Shown here in pieces: positions 37,621 to 45,758 of a DNA stretch of 64,000 nucleotides (position 1 is the first letter of the stretch; the number at the start of each line of letters is the position of its first letter). The translations under genes and the position numbers were made by a program. The notes under the pieces are model-generated. The model did not search any database. It saw only the letters and a program-made list of their open reading frames with translations, and had not been told where the DNA came from. Source of the DNA: Burkholderiales bacterium C2 (lineage in GTDB: Bacteria; Pseudomonadota; Gammaproteobacteria; Burkholderiales; Burkholderiaceae_C); NCBI GenBank assembly GCA_005503085.1, contig SCOI01000002.1, positions 310,001-374,000 of the forward strand, written 5' to 3'.

Positions 37621-37658
37621 AAAAAAAAGCCACCCGGCGCGTACTCGCGACGGGTGGC
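37621..37658 (-). terminator. rho-independent terminator after the BON-domain gene
   Basis: On the minus strand a GCCACCCG/CGGGTGGC stem (37658-37651 with 37636-37629, fourteen-base loop) is followed by eight Ts (37628-37621). It lies 24 bases after the BON gene stop and 30 bases before the AsmA-like start, so the latter has its own promoter or depends on readthrough. Confidence 0.9.
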
Positions 37659-37681
37659 CGAGGCTGCGGTCCCTTGGGGGC

Positions 37682-38002
37682 TCAGGATCGCACAGACAAC
37701 TCGTTCTTGACCTGCTTGACGCCGCTGACGCCGCGCGCCAGCGACTCGGCCATCGCACGCTCGTTCTGGCTCTTCGCAAAGCCCGACAGCATCACGGTGC
37801 CGTTGAGCGTCTCGACGCTGATCGCGGCCGCGTCGACCTGCTTGCTCTCGACAAACTTCGCCTTCACCGCCGTCGTGATGGCCGAGTCATCGATATAGGC
37901 GCCGACCGTGGACTGGCCACGGCTGACGGCGCAGCCCTGCAGGGCCACCAGGGACAGAGCAGTTGCCAATGAAATAACGATTGCACGGGTAGACATGATC
38001 AT
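37682..38002 (-). CDS. BON domain-containing lipoprotein
   Basis: This 106-residue protein has a signal/lipobox (LVALQGCAVS, Cys about residue 24) and one BON domain (DDSAITTAVKAKFVESKQVD to GVSGVKQVKNELSV). The start at 38002 is supported by AAGGAG seven bases upstream; a second ATG two codons later is possible. It is the last gene of a leftward trio with the 50-codon small ORF (18 bp upstream) and the glycine-zipper lipoprotein. Confidence 0.88.
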   Translation of the reverse strand: MIMSTRAIVISLATALSLVALQGCAVSRGQSTVGAYIDDSAITTAVKAKFVESKQVDAAAISVETLNGTVMLSGFAKSQNERAMAESLARGVSGVKQVKNELSVRS

Positions 38003-38020
38003 CAGAGTTCTCCTTAGGTT

Positions 38021-38173
38021 TTATTGCTGGACCGGCGGCTGGCTGACAGCCTCGGTCGTGTCGTACAGAAACGGGAAAGCCACTTCGTAGCCCAGCTCAA
38101 GAGCGGCCGCATCGACCGGCTCAAGCGGCGCCTGCGGGGCCCACAGGGCTTGAGGGAAATCACTGAAACTCAT
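38021..38173 (-). CDS. small ORF, 50 residues, unknown
   Basis: This short gene encodes an acidic, proline-rich, non-membrane peptide beginning MSFSDFPQALWAPQAPLEPV and ending SQPPVQQ. A perfect AGGAGG lies five bases before the ATG, the best ribosome site in this neighbourhood. It fits exactly between the glycine-zipper gene and the BON gene with short gaps (42 and 18 bp) on the same strand. I do not recognise a family. The strong ribosome site and tight operon packing are the reasons for calling it. Confidence 0.6.
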   Translation of the reverse strand: MSFSDFPQALWAPQAPLEPVDAAALELGYEVAFPFLYDTTEAVSQPPVQQ

Positions 38174-38215
38174 GGGATCCTCCTGTTGCTTGGGCCGCCT
38201 TGGACTGATCAGCGC

Positions 38216-38443
38216 TTACTTCTTCTTGCTCAACTCATTGCCGATGGCGCCGCCAACCACCGCGCCGCCGACCGTGCCCACGGTGCTGCCGCCGGTGGCG
38301 GCCGCACCGACCACCCCGCCGACCACCGCACCGACCGCGGTATTGGCCTCGCGCTTGCTCATGCCGGCACAGGCGCTGAGGCTGAGCGCCAGCGTGGCGA
38401 TGGCCAGAGTGGAGAGAAGACTGTGTCTGTTGATTTTGTTCAT
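38216..38443 (-). CDS. glycine zipper domain lipoprotein
   Basis: This 75-residue protein has a lipobox at LSLSACAG (Cys about 25) and a single glycine-zipper hairpin (NTAVGAVVGGVVGAAATGG, then GTVGGAVVGGAIGNELSKKK). Such small lipoproteins insert into the envelope and often accompany stress genes. The ATG at 38443 has CAGGAG seven bases upstream. It is first in the leftward trio with the small ORF and BON gene. Confidence 0.83.
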   Translation of the reverse strand: MNKINRHSLLSTLAIATLALSLSACAGMSKREANTAVGAVVGGVVGAAATGGSTVGTVGGAVVGGAIGNELSKKK

Positions 38444-38644
38444 GCTGGACTCCTGTAAGGGATGGAAGCAGTGTGCGCGGCGAGGCGGTCGACAAGAATC
38501 AGCCAAGCTCGCGAAGCCGTGTCAGACAGCGCCGACAACACTCACAAACAGCAACGCATGCAAGCCCCCATCTCAGCGCGCTGCCGGGAAAACCCGCAAA
38601 ATCACGAGAGAAACACTCTCCGGCCGGTATCCACCACGCCATCA

Positions 38645-39328
38645 ATGGACAGACTCACCGCCCCCTCCGCCACACCACAAGCCAGCCTGCCGAGCTCCAG
38701 ATGGCTGACCCTGCCCGCCCCGCTGCTGGCCGCCCTGTTGGCGGTGCTGCTCTGGCTGAGCCTGGCGCCGCCCCAGGTCATGCATGTGATGCGCGAGGGC
38801 GGCCCGATCGAGGGCATGACCGAGATCCTCTACTTCTTGCTGGCTGCCGCGCTGTGGTTGAGTCCGCGCGCGGCGGGCGAGTGGCGCACGACGCTGGCGC
38901 TGTCGGTGATGCTGGCCGCGGCCGGCGCGCGCGAGATGGACCTGCACAAGCACTGGACCGGCACCAGCGTGCTCAAGGTCAGCTTCTATCTGCGCGACGC
39001 ACCGCTGCATCAGAAGATCGTCGCCTTCGTGATCCTGGCGCTGATCGCCGCGGCCGCCATCGACCTGCTGCGCCGGCATGGCCAGGCGCTGTGGCAGCGT
39101 CTGAAGGCGCGCGAGCCGGTGGCCTGCAGCATCGCGCTGTTCTTCGTCACGATGGCCATCAGCAAGGTGCTGGACCGCTCGATCAACGTGCTGGCCGAGG
39201 ACTTCGGCATCGCCAGCTCGGCCTCGGTGCTGGCCCTGGTCTCGGCGCTGGAGGAGACGGTTGAGCTGTCCCTGCCGGTGATGGCCGGCCTGGCGCGCTG
39301 GCAGTATCTGCGGCTCAGAAGGGCCTAG
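38645..39328 (+). CDS. conserved hypothetical membrane protein upstream of a two-component system
   Basis: This 227-residue inner-membrane protein has about six helices (LPAPLLAALLAVLLWLSLAP, ILYFLLAAALWLS, TLALSVMLAAAGA, IVAFVILALIAAAAIDLL and others). A conserved-looking polar segment EMDLHKHWTGTSVLKVSFYL lies between helices. I do not know its family function. It ends 11 bp before the response regulator gene on the same strand, so it is probably the first gene of the signalling operon and could be an accessory sensor. The start at 38645 (MDRLTAPS) is the best of several ATGs. Confidence 0.72.
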   Translation: MDRLTAPSATPQASLPSSRWLTLPAPLLAALLAVLLWLSLAPPQVMHVMREGGPIEGMTEILYFLLAAALWLSPRAAGEWRTTLALSVMLAAAGAREMDLHKHWTGTSVLKVSFYLRDAPLHQKIVAFVILALIAAAAIDLLRRHGQALWQRLKAREPVACSIALFFVTMAISKVLDRSINVLAEDFGIASSASVLALVSALEETVELSLPVMAGLARWQYLRLRRA

Positions 39329-39339
39329 CATAGGCAGCC

Positions 39340-40014
39340 ATGCGCCTACTCGTCGTTGAAGATGATGCCCAGCTGGGCGATGCCCTGGCCAGCGGCCTGC
39401 GTCAGCTGGGCCATGCGGTCGACTGGTTCCGGGATGGCGCCAGCGCCGGCGCCGCGCTGGCCGGTGCGCCCTATGACGCGATGGTGCTGGACCTGGGCCT
39501 GCCCGGCGGCGATGGCATGCAGTGGCTGGCGCGCTGGCGCGCCTCGGGGCTGGCGCTGCCGGTGCTGATACTGACGGCACGCGACGCGGTGGAGCAGCGC
39601 ATCGCCGGGCTGGACGCTGGCGCCGACGACTATCTGGTCAAGCCCATCACGATCGACGAGCTGGCCGCGCGGCTGCGCGCGATGCTGCGGCGCTCGGCCG
39701 GCCGGGCCCAATCGGTCTGGCAGCATGGCGCGCTGGCCTATGACCCGGCGACCAAGCAGGTGCGCTGGCGCGGCCAGCCCGTCGAGCTGACCGGGCGCGA
39801 GATGGCGCTGCTGGAGGTCTTGATGGCCCACCCGCAGCGCGTGCTGAGCAAGGAGCATCTGAAGGACAAGCTCTACGACTGGAGCGGCGGCGAGCCCGAG
39901 GGCAATGCGCTGGAGGTGCATATCCACCATCTGCGCCGCAAGATCGACCCGGCCATCGTGCGCACCGTGCGCGGCGTCGGCTATGCGCTGGGCGCGGCCG
40001 AGGAGGCCCAATGA
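39340..40014 (+). CDS. OmpR-family response regulator, QseB/PmrA-like
   Basis: This 224-residue regulator has a receiver domain (LLVVEDDAQLGDALASGL, phosphoacceptor in MVLDLGLPGGDG, lysine in DDYLVKPITIDEL) and a C-terminal winged helix. The recognition block NALEVHIHHLRRKIDP and YDWSGGEPEGN align with QseB/PmrA rather than PhoB or CpxR. These regulators bind direct repeats of the CTTAAT/TTAAG type, and such a box is present at 45759-45775. Its stop overlaps the kinase start by four bases. Confidence 0.92.
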   Translation: MRLLVVEDDAQLGDALASGLRQLGHAVDWFRDGASAGAALAGAPYDAMVLDLGLPGGDGMQWLARWRASGLALPVLILTARDAVEQRIAGLDAGADDYLVKPITIDELAARLRAMLRRSAGRAQSVWQHGALAYDPATKQVRWRGQPVELTGREMALLEVLMAHPQRVLSKEHLKDKLYDWSGGEPEGNALEVHIHHLRRKIDPAIVRTVRGVGYALGAAEEAQ

Positions 40015-41348
40015 GCTTGCAGCGGCGGCTGCTGCTCTATCTGCTGATGTGTGCGCCGCTGGTCTGGGGCGTGGCGCTGTTCATCTCGGTGGACAGGGCC
40101 CGGCATGAGGTCAACGAGCTCTTCGATACCGAGATGATCCGCCTGGCCCGCCAGGTGCAGGCGACGCTGAGTTCGACCCAGCCGGGCGAGCGGGTGCCCG
40201 CAGCACCAGCAGAAGGCGCGGCCGATGCCGGCGAAGCCGATGTGCGCGATCTGGCCATCGCGGTCTGGGATGCCGGCGGCCAGCTGCTGCTGTCCGACCG
40301 CGAGGGTGTGCAGCTGCCGCGCCGTGCCGAGGCGGCGGGTTTCGTCGACCTGACGCTGGAGGCCGAGCCCTGGCGGGTCTACTACCTGCAATCGGCCGGC
40401 GGGCAATGGCTGGTGGCAGCCGGGCAGAAGGCCTATGAACGCGACGAGCTGGTGTTCGACCTCACCGCCAGCCAGCTCGGGCCCTGGCTGCTGGTGCTGC
40501 CGGTGCTGCTGCTGGCGATGGCCTGGGCGGTGCGGCGGGCGCTGGCTCCGGTGCACCAGCTGACCGCCGAGCTGCAGGGCCGCGGCCCGAATGATCTGCA
40601 GCCGGTGCCGCAAAGCCATGCGCCGGCCGAGCTGAAGCCGCTGGTGGGGGCAATGAACGGCCTGTTCGAGCGCATCGATTCCATGCTGGCGCGCGAGCGC
40701 CGTTTCACCGCCGATGCCGCCCATGAGCTGCGCACGCCGCTGGCCGTGCTGCGCGCGCAATGGGATGTCGTGCGCCGCTCGGCCAGCGCCGAGGAGCGCG
40801 CCGCCGCCGAGGCCAAGCTGGGTGCCGGGCTGGAGCGCATGGACCGCCTGGTCACCCAGATGCTGGCGCTCTCGCGCCTGGAGGCCAGCGCCGGCCTGGG
40901 CCACAGCAGCGAGCTGCACTGGCCGATCATCGTCGAGCAGGTGATCAGCGACTGCCTGCCGCTGGCCGAGCGCCGCCGCATCGAGCTGGCCTGCGACTGG
41001 CCGGCGCCGGGCGAGCATGCGCTGCCGCTGCTGGGCGACGAGCAGCTGATGATGGTGCTGCTGCGCAATCTGCTGGACAACGCGCTGCGCTACGCGCCGC
41101 CGGGCACGACGGCCACGCTGCGCTTCGAGCCCGGGCGGCTCAGCGTCGAGAACGCGGGCGAGCCGCTGACGGCCGAGCAACTGGCGCGCCTGGGCGAACG
41201 CTTCCACCGCAGCGAGGGCCAGGCGGAGAGCGGCAGCGGCCTGGGCCTGTCCATCGCGCAGCGCATCGCCGCGCTGCACCGGCTGAAGCTGGCGTTCGGC
41301 GCCGGCGCCGACGGGCGCGGCTTCCGGGCCGTGCTGAGCCGGGCCTAG
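40011..41348 (+). CDS. sensor histidine kinase, QseC/PmrB-like
   Basis: This 445-residue inner-membrane kinase has a first helix at about residues 8-27 and then HEVNELFDTEMIRLARQVQ, the QseC-type post-helix segment. A periplasmic region with an acidic insert (EGAADAGEADVRD) leads to a second helix near 160-178 and a HAMP-like linker. HisKA carries the phosphoacceptor in FTADAAHELRTPLAVLRAQ, and the HATPase domain has NLLDNALRYAPPG and GSGLGLSIAQRIA. The signal is unknown; related kinases sense metals, acidity or autoinducers. It is convergent with the TPR gene. Confidence 0.92.
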   Translation: MSLQRRLLLYLLMCAPLVWGVALFISVDRARHEVNELFDTEMIRLARQVQATLSSTQPGERVPAAPAEGAADAGEADVRDLAIAVWDAGGQLLLSDREGVQLPRRAEAAGFVDLTLEAEPWRVYYLQSAGGQWLVAAGQKAYERDELVFDLTASQLGPWLLVLPVLLLAMAWAVRRALAPVHQLTAELQGRGPNDLQPVPQSHAPAELKPLVGAMNGLFERIDSMLARERRFTADAAHELRTPLAVLRAQWDVVRRSASAEERAAAEAKLGAGLERMDRLVTQMLALSRLEASAGLGHSSELHWPIIVEQVISDCLPLAERRRIELACDWPAPGEHALPLLGDEQLMMVLLRNLLDNALRYAPPGTTATLRFEPGRLSVENAGEPLTAEQLARLGERFHRSEGQAESGSGLGLSIAQRIAALHRLKLAFGAGADGRGFRAVLSRA

Positions 41349-41364
41349 CCGGGCTCAGCCAGGC

Positions 41365-42003
41365 TTAGCGGGACTTGGTCTTTTCGAGCAGAGCCCGCGC
41401 CTCCTCGCGCCGGCCGGTGTCGGCGATCTGGCGGCCGGGCCGGGCCGGCGCCTGCAGCGCGCGCTCCAGATAGGTCTGCGCCTCGGCCGGCTGCCTGGTC
41501 TCGATCAGGTATTCGGCATAGAAGAAATTGGGGTCTATGCCCTTGGGATTCAGCGCCAGCGCCTTTTGCAGCAGCTCGCGCGCCTTGGCCTTGTCGCCAA
41601 AAGCGATCGGCCAGCCCGGCACCTTGTAGTACAGCACGCCCAGGCTGTTGTAGGCCGAGCCGTCCAGCGCATTGCCGTCGATCTGTATCGCCGCTTCATA
41701 CAGCGCCTTGGCCTGCTTGACCAGGCCCAGCGCACCGAGGCCGCCCTTCTCACCAGCCCAGGAGCTGACGACGATGCCCTCCCAGACCAGCGGCTCGCTG
41801 CGGCCGGCAAAGCTCTCGCTGAGCTTGTGGGCCTTGGCGGCCAGGGCCTCGAAGCGCTTCTCGCGCTCGGCCGCCGGGGTCTGGTAGCGGATCACCTCCC
41901 AGTCGTGCTGGATCTCGGTGACGGCGTCGTCGACAGCGGCGGCCTGGGCCATCGGTGCGCCAGCCAAAGCAAGCAGCATGCTCAGGTGCAATGAAATCTT
42001 CAT
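41365..42003 (-). CDS. exported TPR-like protein, last gene of the hemolysin/acyl-ligase operon
   Basis: This 212-residue protein has a signal peptide (HLSMLLALAGAPMAQAAA) and TPR-type helices (AKALYEAAIQIDGNALDGSAYNSLG and AKARELLQKALALNPKG). It is thus a periplasmic scaffold or assembly partner. It begins 13 bp after the dehydrogenase gene and is the last of five same-strand genes. The family is not known to me. A repeat-rich periplasmic partner for a cytoplasmic acyl-activating pathway would suggest that the product is exported, but that is inference. Confidence 0.75.
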   Translation of the reverse strand: MKISLHLSMLLALAGAPMAQAAAVDDAVTEIQHDWEVIRYQTPAAEREKRFEALAAKAHKLSESFAGRSEPLVWEGIVVSSWAGEKGGLGALGLVKQAKALYEAAIQIDGNALDGSAYNSLGVLYYKVPGWPIAFGDKAKARELLQKALALNPKGIDPNFFYAEYLIETRQPAEAQTYLERALQAPARPGRQIADTGRREEARALLEKTKSR

Positions 42004-42016
42004 GGATGGGTCCTTG

Positions 42017-42856
42017 TCAGCAGGTGAGGGTCGCAGGGGCGCCGTCCGGGGACGGTTGTTGCAGCAGCGGCGGCAGGCTGCGGCGGTGTTTGGTGAAGGC
42101 GCCGTCCAGCAGCGGGCCGGCCAGGCCGTTGAGCCGGACCGCCAGTGTTTCGGGAAAGCCGATGAAGCGCTCGGCGCCCTCGCTCTCCAGCAGGCGCAGC
42201 AGGGCCTGGGCAACCCGCTCGGGCGCGTCCATCGCGGTGCCGGTGGCGCGGTTATAGGCCTGCACGCCGGCGTTGTTGAACTCGGTGCGGGTGCTGCGCG
42301 GGCCCAGGTACTGCACCCGCACCCGGCTGTCGCCCAGCTCGCGGCGCAGCGCCTCGGCAAAGCCGCGCAGGCCGAACTTGCTGGCGCTGTAGGCAGAAAA
42401 GCCCGGCAGACCCAACCGCCCCAGTGCCGAGCCGATGCAGATGATTTGCGCGCGCGGCTGGCAGCGCAGATGCGGCAGCAGGGCCTGGCTCAGCAGCATC
42501 GGTGCGAGCAGATTGATGTCCAGCAACTGGCGTATCGCAGTGGGCTCCAGGGTTTCGAGCCGGCCGAAGCTGGGCGCGCCGGCGCCATGCACCAGCACAT
42601 TGCAGCCCCAGTCGGCCGCGATCTCGGCCAGCGGCCGCAGGCGCTCTGCCTGGGCCAGATCGGTGGCCACCCAGCGCAGCCGCGCCGGCTCAACGCCATG
42701 GCGCTGGCCCAGCTCATGAACCTGGGCGGCCAGCCGGGCCGGCGAGCGGCCCACCAGCAGCAGCGCGGCGCCGGCCTGCAGCAGGCTGTCGGCCACCGCG
42801 CGGCCGATGCCGCCGCAGGCCCCGGTCAGCAGCACACGGGCTTGAGCGGCCTTCAT
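42017..42856 (-). CDS. short-chain dehydrogenase/reductase
   Basis: This 279-residue NAD(P)-dependent oxidoreductase has the classical SDR blocks. They are the cofactor motif TGACGGIGRAVA (residues 11-22), the NAG-equivalent VLVHGAGAP, the catalytic serine in IICIGSALGRLG and the YSASKFG tyrosine/lysine pair. The C-terminus is slightly extended. It would reduce a ketone or oxidise an alcohol on an acyl or lipid intermediate. Start and preceding stop overlap (ATGA at 42853-42856) with the iron-oxidase gene. Confidence 0.88.
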   Translation of the reverse strand: MKAAQARVLLTGACGGIGRAVADSLLQAGAALLLVGRSPARLAAQVHELGQRHGVEPARLRWVATDLAQAERLRPLAEIAADWGCNVLVHGAGAPSFGRLETLEPTAIRQLLDINLLAPMLLSQALLPHLRCQPRAQIICIGSALGRLGLPGFSAYSASKFGLRGFAEALRRELGDSRVRVQYLGPRSTRTEFNNAGVQAYNRATGTAMDAPERVAQALLRLLESEGAERFIGFPETLAVRLNGLAGPLLDGAFTKHRRSLPPLLQQPSPDGAPATLTC

Positions 42857-43530
42857 GCCAGGGCCTCGGCGGCTTGCGGCTTGGGCAGCGGCAGGCTGCG
42901 AAACACATCGCCGTAGAGGCGGAAGAACACGCGCGCCGCATGGATGATGTCGGCCTGGTCCTGCGGGTCCTCGATCTGCGCCATCAGCAGCTCGAAGTGC
43001 TGGATGTGCTCCCGGTCCAGCGTGCCGTGCGAGCGCAGATAGCTGAAGGCGGCATCGGGCAGGCCCAGCGGCTGCTGGATCTGGTCGGCCGCCATCAGGG
43101 CCAGCGAGACGCTGGTGCCCTCCAGCACCAGCACCATGCCGAAGAATCCCAGCGGATTGACGCGGGCGATGGTGTCGTAGGCATAGGCCACCATCAGCTC
43201 GGTGGCCGCGCCGGGCCTGCCGTGGCGCACCGCCTCGGCATCGCCGCCGCAGGCCTTGATGTCGTTGAGTATCCATTCGTCATGGCCCTGCTCTTCCTCG
43301 ATGTACTCGTCCAGCGGCCCTTCCAGCCAGCGATTGCGCTCGGGCAGTGCGGCCTTGCAGGCGCGCAGCAGCGGCACCGTGTGGCGCACATGGTGGTAGG
43401 CCTCGGTCAGGAAGGCGATATAGCTGGGCAGCGAGACCTCGCCGCGCAGGCAGCCCTGGATGATGGGCGTGCCGAGCAGGGCCTGGCGGGCATCGGCAGT
43501 CTGGGCCAGCAGCTGGGTATGGAAAGACAT
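42853..43530 (-). CDS. heme-oxygenase-like iron-containing oxidase (TenA/HDO superfamily)
   Basis: This 225-residue all-helical protein is of the iron-containing redox enzyme family. Candidate metal ligands are visible in the right order: Glu43 in LTEAYHHVRH, the block EEEQGHDEW at 78-86, Glu137 in VLEGTS, and Asp172/His175/His178 in LDREHIQHFE. Family members (UndA, CADD, SznF-type) use a diiron or mononuclear centre to oxidise or decarboxylate fatty or amino acids; TenA itself is a thiaminase. The family substrate here is unknown. The position between an acyl ligase and an SDR suggests oxidation of an acyl chain. Confidence 0.8.
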   Translation of the reverse strand: MSFHTQLLAQTADARQALLGTPIIQGCLRGEVSLPSYIAFLTEAYHHVRHTVPLLRACKAALPERNRWLEGPLDEYIEEEQGHDEWILNDIKACGGDAEAVRHGRPGAATELMVAYAYDTIARVNPLGFFGMVLVLEGTSVSLALMAADQIQQPLGLPDAAFSYLRSHGTLDREHIQHFELLMAQIEDPQDQADIIHAARVFFRLYGDVFRSLPLPKPQAAEALA

Positions 43531-43572
43531 CGGTGACAAGTCCTTGAAGCGATGGGGCAAGCGGTGGATCAA

Positions 43573-45024
43573 TCAAGCGGGACAGGCCAGCGCGTCGGCA
43601 TGGCGGTCCCAGATGGCGGGGCGTTGCGGCCGGCCGTTGGCGGTGGCCAGGCCGGTCTCGGGGCAGAAGGCGGCGCGGGCGCGCACCCAGGACCGGATGC
43701 GGGCGTAGTCGGGCAACCGGGTGTTGGCGGCATCGACGGCGGCCTGCAGCTCGGCTTCGTCGGCTTCCTCGGCAGCGGTCTGCAGCGGCCACAGCACCGC
43801 GCTGAGCGCCGCTTGCCCGTCGCCGAAGACCACCGCCTGGGCGATCGCCGGCTCCCCGCGCAGCGCGGTCTCCACCCACTCGGGCGAGACATTGCGGCCA
43901 AACGCGGTGATCAGCAGGTGTTTCTTGCGGCCGCTGATGTGGACGAAGCCGTCGGCGTCGATATGGCCCAGATCGCCGCTGGGCCACCACTCGGGCACCG
44001 GCGTCGGATCGCGCAGATAGCCGGCGAACAGGCTGCCGGCCACCTCGATCTCGCCGTCCGCCGCGACGCGCAGCCGCGCATGCGGCAGCGGCCGGCCGGC
44101 GCTGCCGGGACGGTCGGCGCCGGGCAGGTTCAAGGTCTGCACCGAGGCCGCCTCCGACAGGCCGTAGCCCTCGTACGCCGGAATGCCCAGCGCTTGGGCA
44201 TCGTCCAGCAGCCTGGCGCCGACCGCCGCGCCGCCGACGGCCACCAGCTTCAGCGAGGCCGGCGCGCGCTGGCCGCTGCGCGACAGATAACCCGCCCAGG
44301 CGCGCAGCATCTGCGGCAGCAGGATCAGGCTGTCGGGCCGCTGCGCGACGACGGCGGCATGAAAGCGCGCCGCATCGAAGCTCGATGAGCCCGTCAGCCC
44401 CAGCTCGGCCAGTGGCAGCACGACGCAGCTGGCGCCGCGCCGCAGCGGCGCCATCAGGCCGGCGATGTTCTCCAGCAGCACCGCGAAGGGCAGCGCGCAG
44501 AGATGGCGGCGGATGTCCAGCGGCGCCATCGCCTGCACCAGACCGGCCGCGACCCGCTGCAACGCCGCGCCATCGAGGCAGACGCCCTTGGGCGCGCCGG
44601 TACTGCCGGAGGTGAAGGTGATCTTGGCCGTGCCGGCCGGCAGGGTCAGCGGCGCCGCCGGCAAACGCAGGCAGACCAGGGCCTGAGCGGCGAGTTCACA
44701 CGGCTGGGCCGGTGCTTGCGGCCAGCGCGCGGCCAGCGCGGCGGGCGCCAGCAGCGTGTCGACCGCGGCCGCCTGCAGCGCATGGCCCAGCTGCTCGGGC
44801 GTGAAGAACAGCGGCAGCGGCACATGGACCACCTCGGCCAGCGCTGCGGCCAGGTCGGCAATGACCCAGGCCGGCGAGTTGTCCATCAGGGTGGCCAGCA
44901 CGCGCGTGCCCTCGGCCCGGAGGCGGCGCGCCAGGCCATGGGCGGCGCTCTCCAGCGCCTCGCGGGCCCAGGTCTGGCGCCCATCCTCCAGCGCGGCGCC
45001 AGGCCCCAGCAGCAGCCCGCTCAT
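43573..45024 (-). CDS. AMP-binding acyl/aryl ligase (ANL superfamily)
   Basis: This 483-residue adenylate-forming enzyme has the A3 motif ITFTSGSTGAPKGV, the A5-like block AYEGYGLSEAASVQTLN and the A7/A8 region PSGDLGHIDADGFVHISGRKKHLLITAFGRNVSPEWVE. It activates a carboxylic acid as acyl-AMP, then as thioester or another conjugate. No carrier domain is fused. The catalytic lysine of the C-terminal lid expected near the end is not obvious. Its stop lies 42 bp before the iron-oxidase gene, and its start overlaps the hemolysin-family gene stop by four bases. Confidence 0.88.
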   Translation of the reverse strand: MSGLLLGPGAALEDGRQTWAREALESAAHGLARRLRAEGTRVLATLMDNSPAWVIADLAAALAEVVHVPLPLFFTPEQLGHALQAAAVDTLLAPAALAARWPQAPAQPCELAAQALVCLRLPAAPLTLPAGTAKITFTSGSTGAPKGVCLDGAALQRVAAGLVQAMAPLDIRRHLCALPFAVLLENIAGLMAPLRRGASCVVLPLAELGLTGSSSFDAARFHAAVVAQRPDSLILLPQMLRAWAGYLSRSGQRAPASLKLVAVGGAAVGARLLDDAQALGIPAYEGYGLSEAASVQTLNLPGADRPGSAGRPLPHARLRVAADGEIEVAGSLFAGYLRDPTPVPEWWPSGDLGHIDADGFVHISGRKKHLLITAFGRNVSPEWVETALRGEPAIAQAVVFGDGQAALSAVLWPLQTAAEEADEAELQAAVDAANTRLPDYARIRSWVRARAAFCPETGLATANGRPQRPAIWDRHADALACPA

Positions 45025-45698
45025 GAGGCCTCCCTGGCTGCACGATCTGCACGACGACGGGCCAGCTGCTGCAGCGCCTGCGGCAGATGGCCGGCCAGCA
45101 CGACTGGGCGGTGTTCGTAATAGCTGCCCCACAGCCGCGCCTCGTCGGGCTCCAGTACGGCCGGGTCGGCCAAGCCCAGGGCCAGCGGCGTGACGCCGAT
45201 GCGCAGGAACAGATGGCGCAGCTCGGTGGTCAGTGTGCTGACCACCCACTCGAAACCCTGCTCGGCCAGATGCGGTCCCATCAGCATGATCAGGCGCCGG
45301 CCCTCGCCGGAGCGGGCCGCGGCCAGATGGCCGACCTCGACGATGCGCCCGCGTGCCGGCGTCGCCGCGCCGGCCTGGCGGGCCAGCAGCTGCTCGATAG
45401 GCGCCGCCAGATAACGCTCCAGGAACAGCGTCTCGCTGGCGGGCCGGTAGCCGGCGGCCGCGACGATGTGCTCGCCGCTTTCATCGCACAGGCTCAGCAG
45501 CAGCGGCGCGAACTGCCGCAGCGTGGCGCCGAAGCGCTGGGCATAGATGGTGGCGATGAAGGCCTCGACGGCCTTGCGGCCGGGCTCGCCGGGCCGATGC
45601 AGCCGCAGACGCGAGCCTGCCGCGAGGGGCGCCGCAGCCGACGTTCGGGTGTCGGAGCACGGGGGCGGGAAACAACAGGCAGCGCTCAGCAAGTTCAC
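45021..45698 (-). CDS. thermostable hemolysin family protein (T_hemolysin)
   Basis: This ~225-residue protein matches the thermostable (delta-VPH) hemolysin family. Family blocks are AFIATIYAQRFGATLRQFAP, AAGYRPASETLFLERYL, GRIVEVGHLAA and the C-terminal LGLADPAVLEPDEARLWGSYYEH. The family fold resembles GNAT acyltransferases and autoinducer synthases, so an acyl-transfer role is possible; hemolysis may be secondary. A GTG at 45698 opens the frame, but AAGGAG at 45698-45703 sits five bases before a TTG at 45692, which I think is the real start. It heads the operon. Confidence 0.85.
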   Translation of the reverse strand: MNLLSAACCFPPPCSDTRTSAAAPLAAGSRLRLHRPGEPGRKAVEAFIATIYAQRFGATLRQFAPLLLSLCDESGEHIVAAAGYRPASETLFLERYLAAPIEQLLARQAGAATPARGRIVEVGHLAAARSGEGRRLIMLMGPHLAEQGFEWVVSTLTTELRHLFLRIGVTPLALGLADPAVLEPDEARLWGSYYEHRPVVLAGHLPQALQQLARRRADRAAREAS

Positions 45699-45758
45699 TC
45701 CTTCGCAAACCCGCCAGGGGCGGCGGGTCGGTATGGGAGCGGATGCTCGGGGCTGGCG

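Noticed and set aside
41365..45698. The T_hemolysin gene considered as a simple toxin gene.
   Set aside because: Its tight coupling to ligase, oxidase and SDR genes argues for a biosynthetic role, so I did not call it a toxin on name alone.
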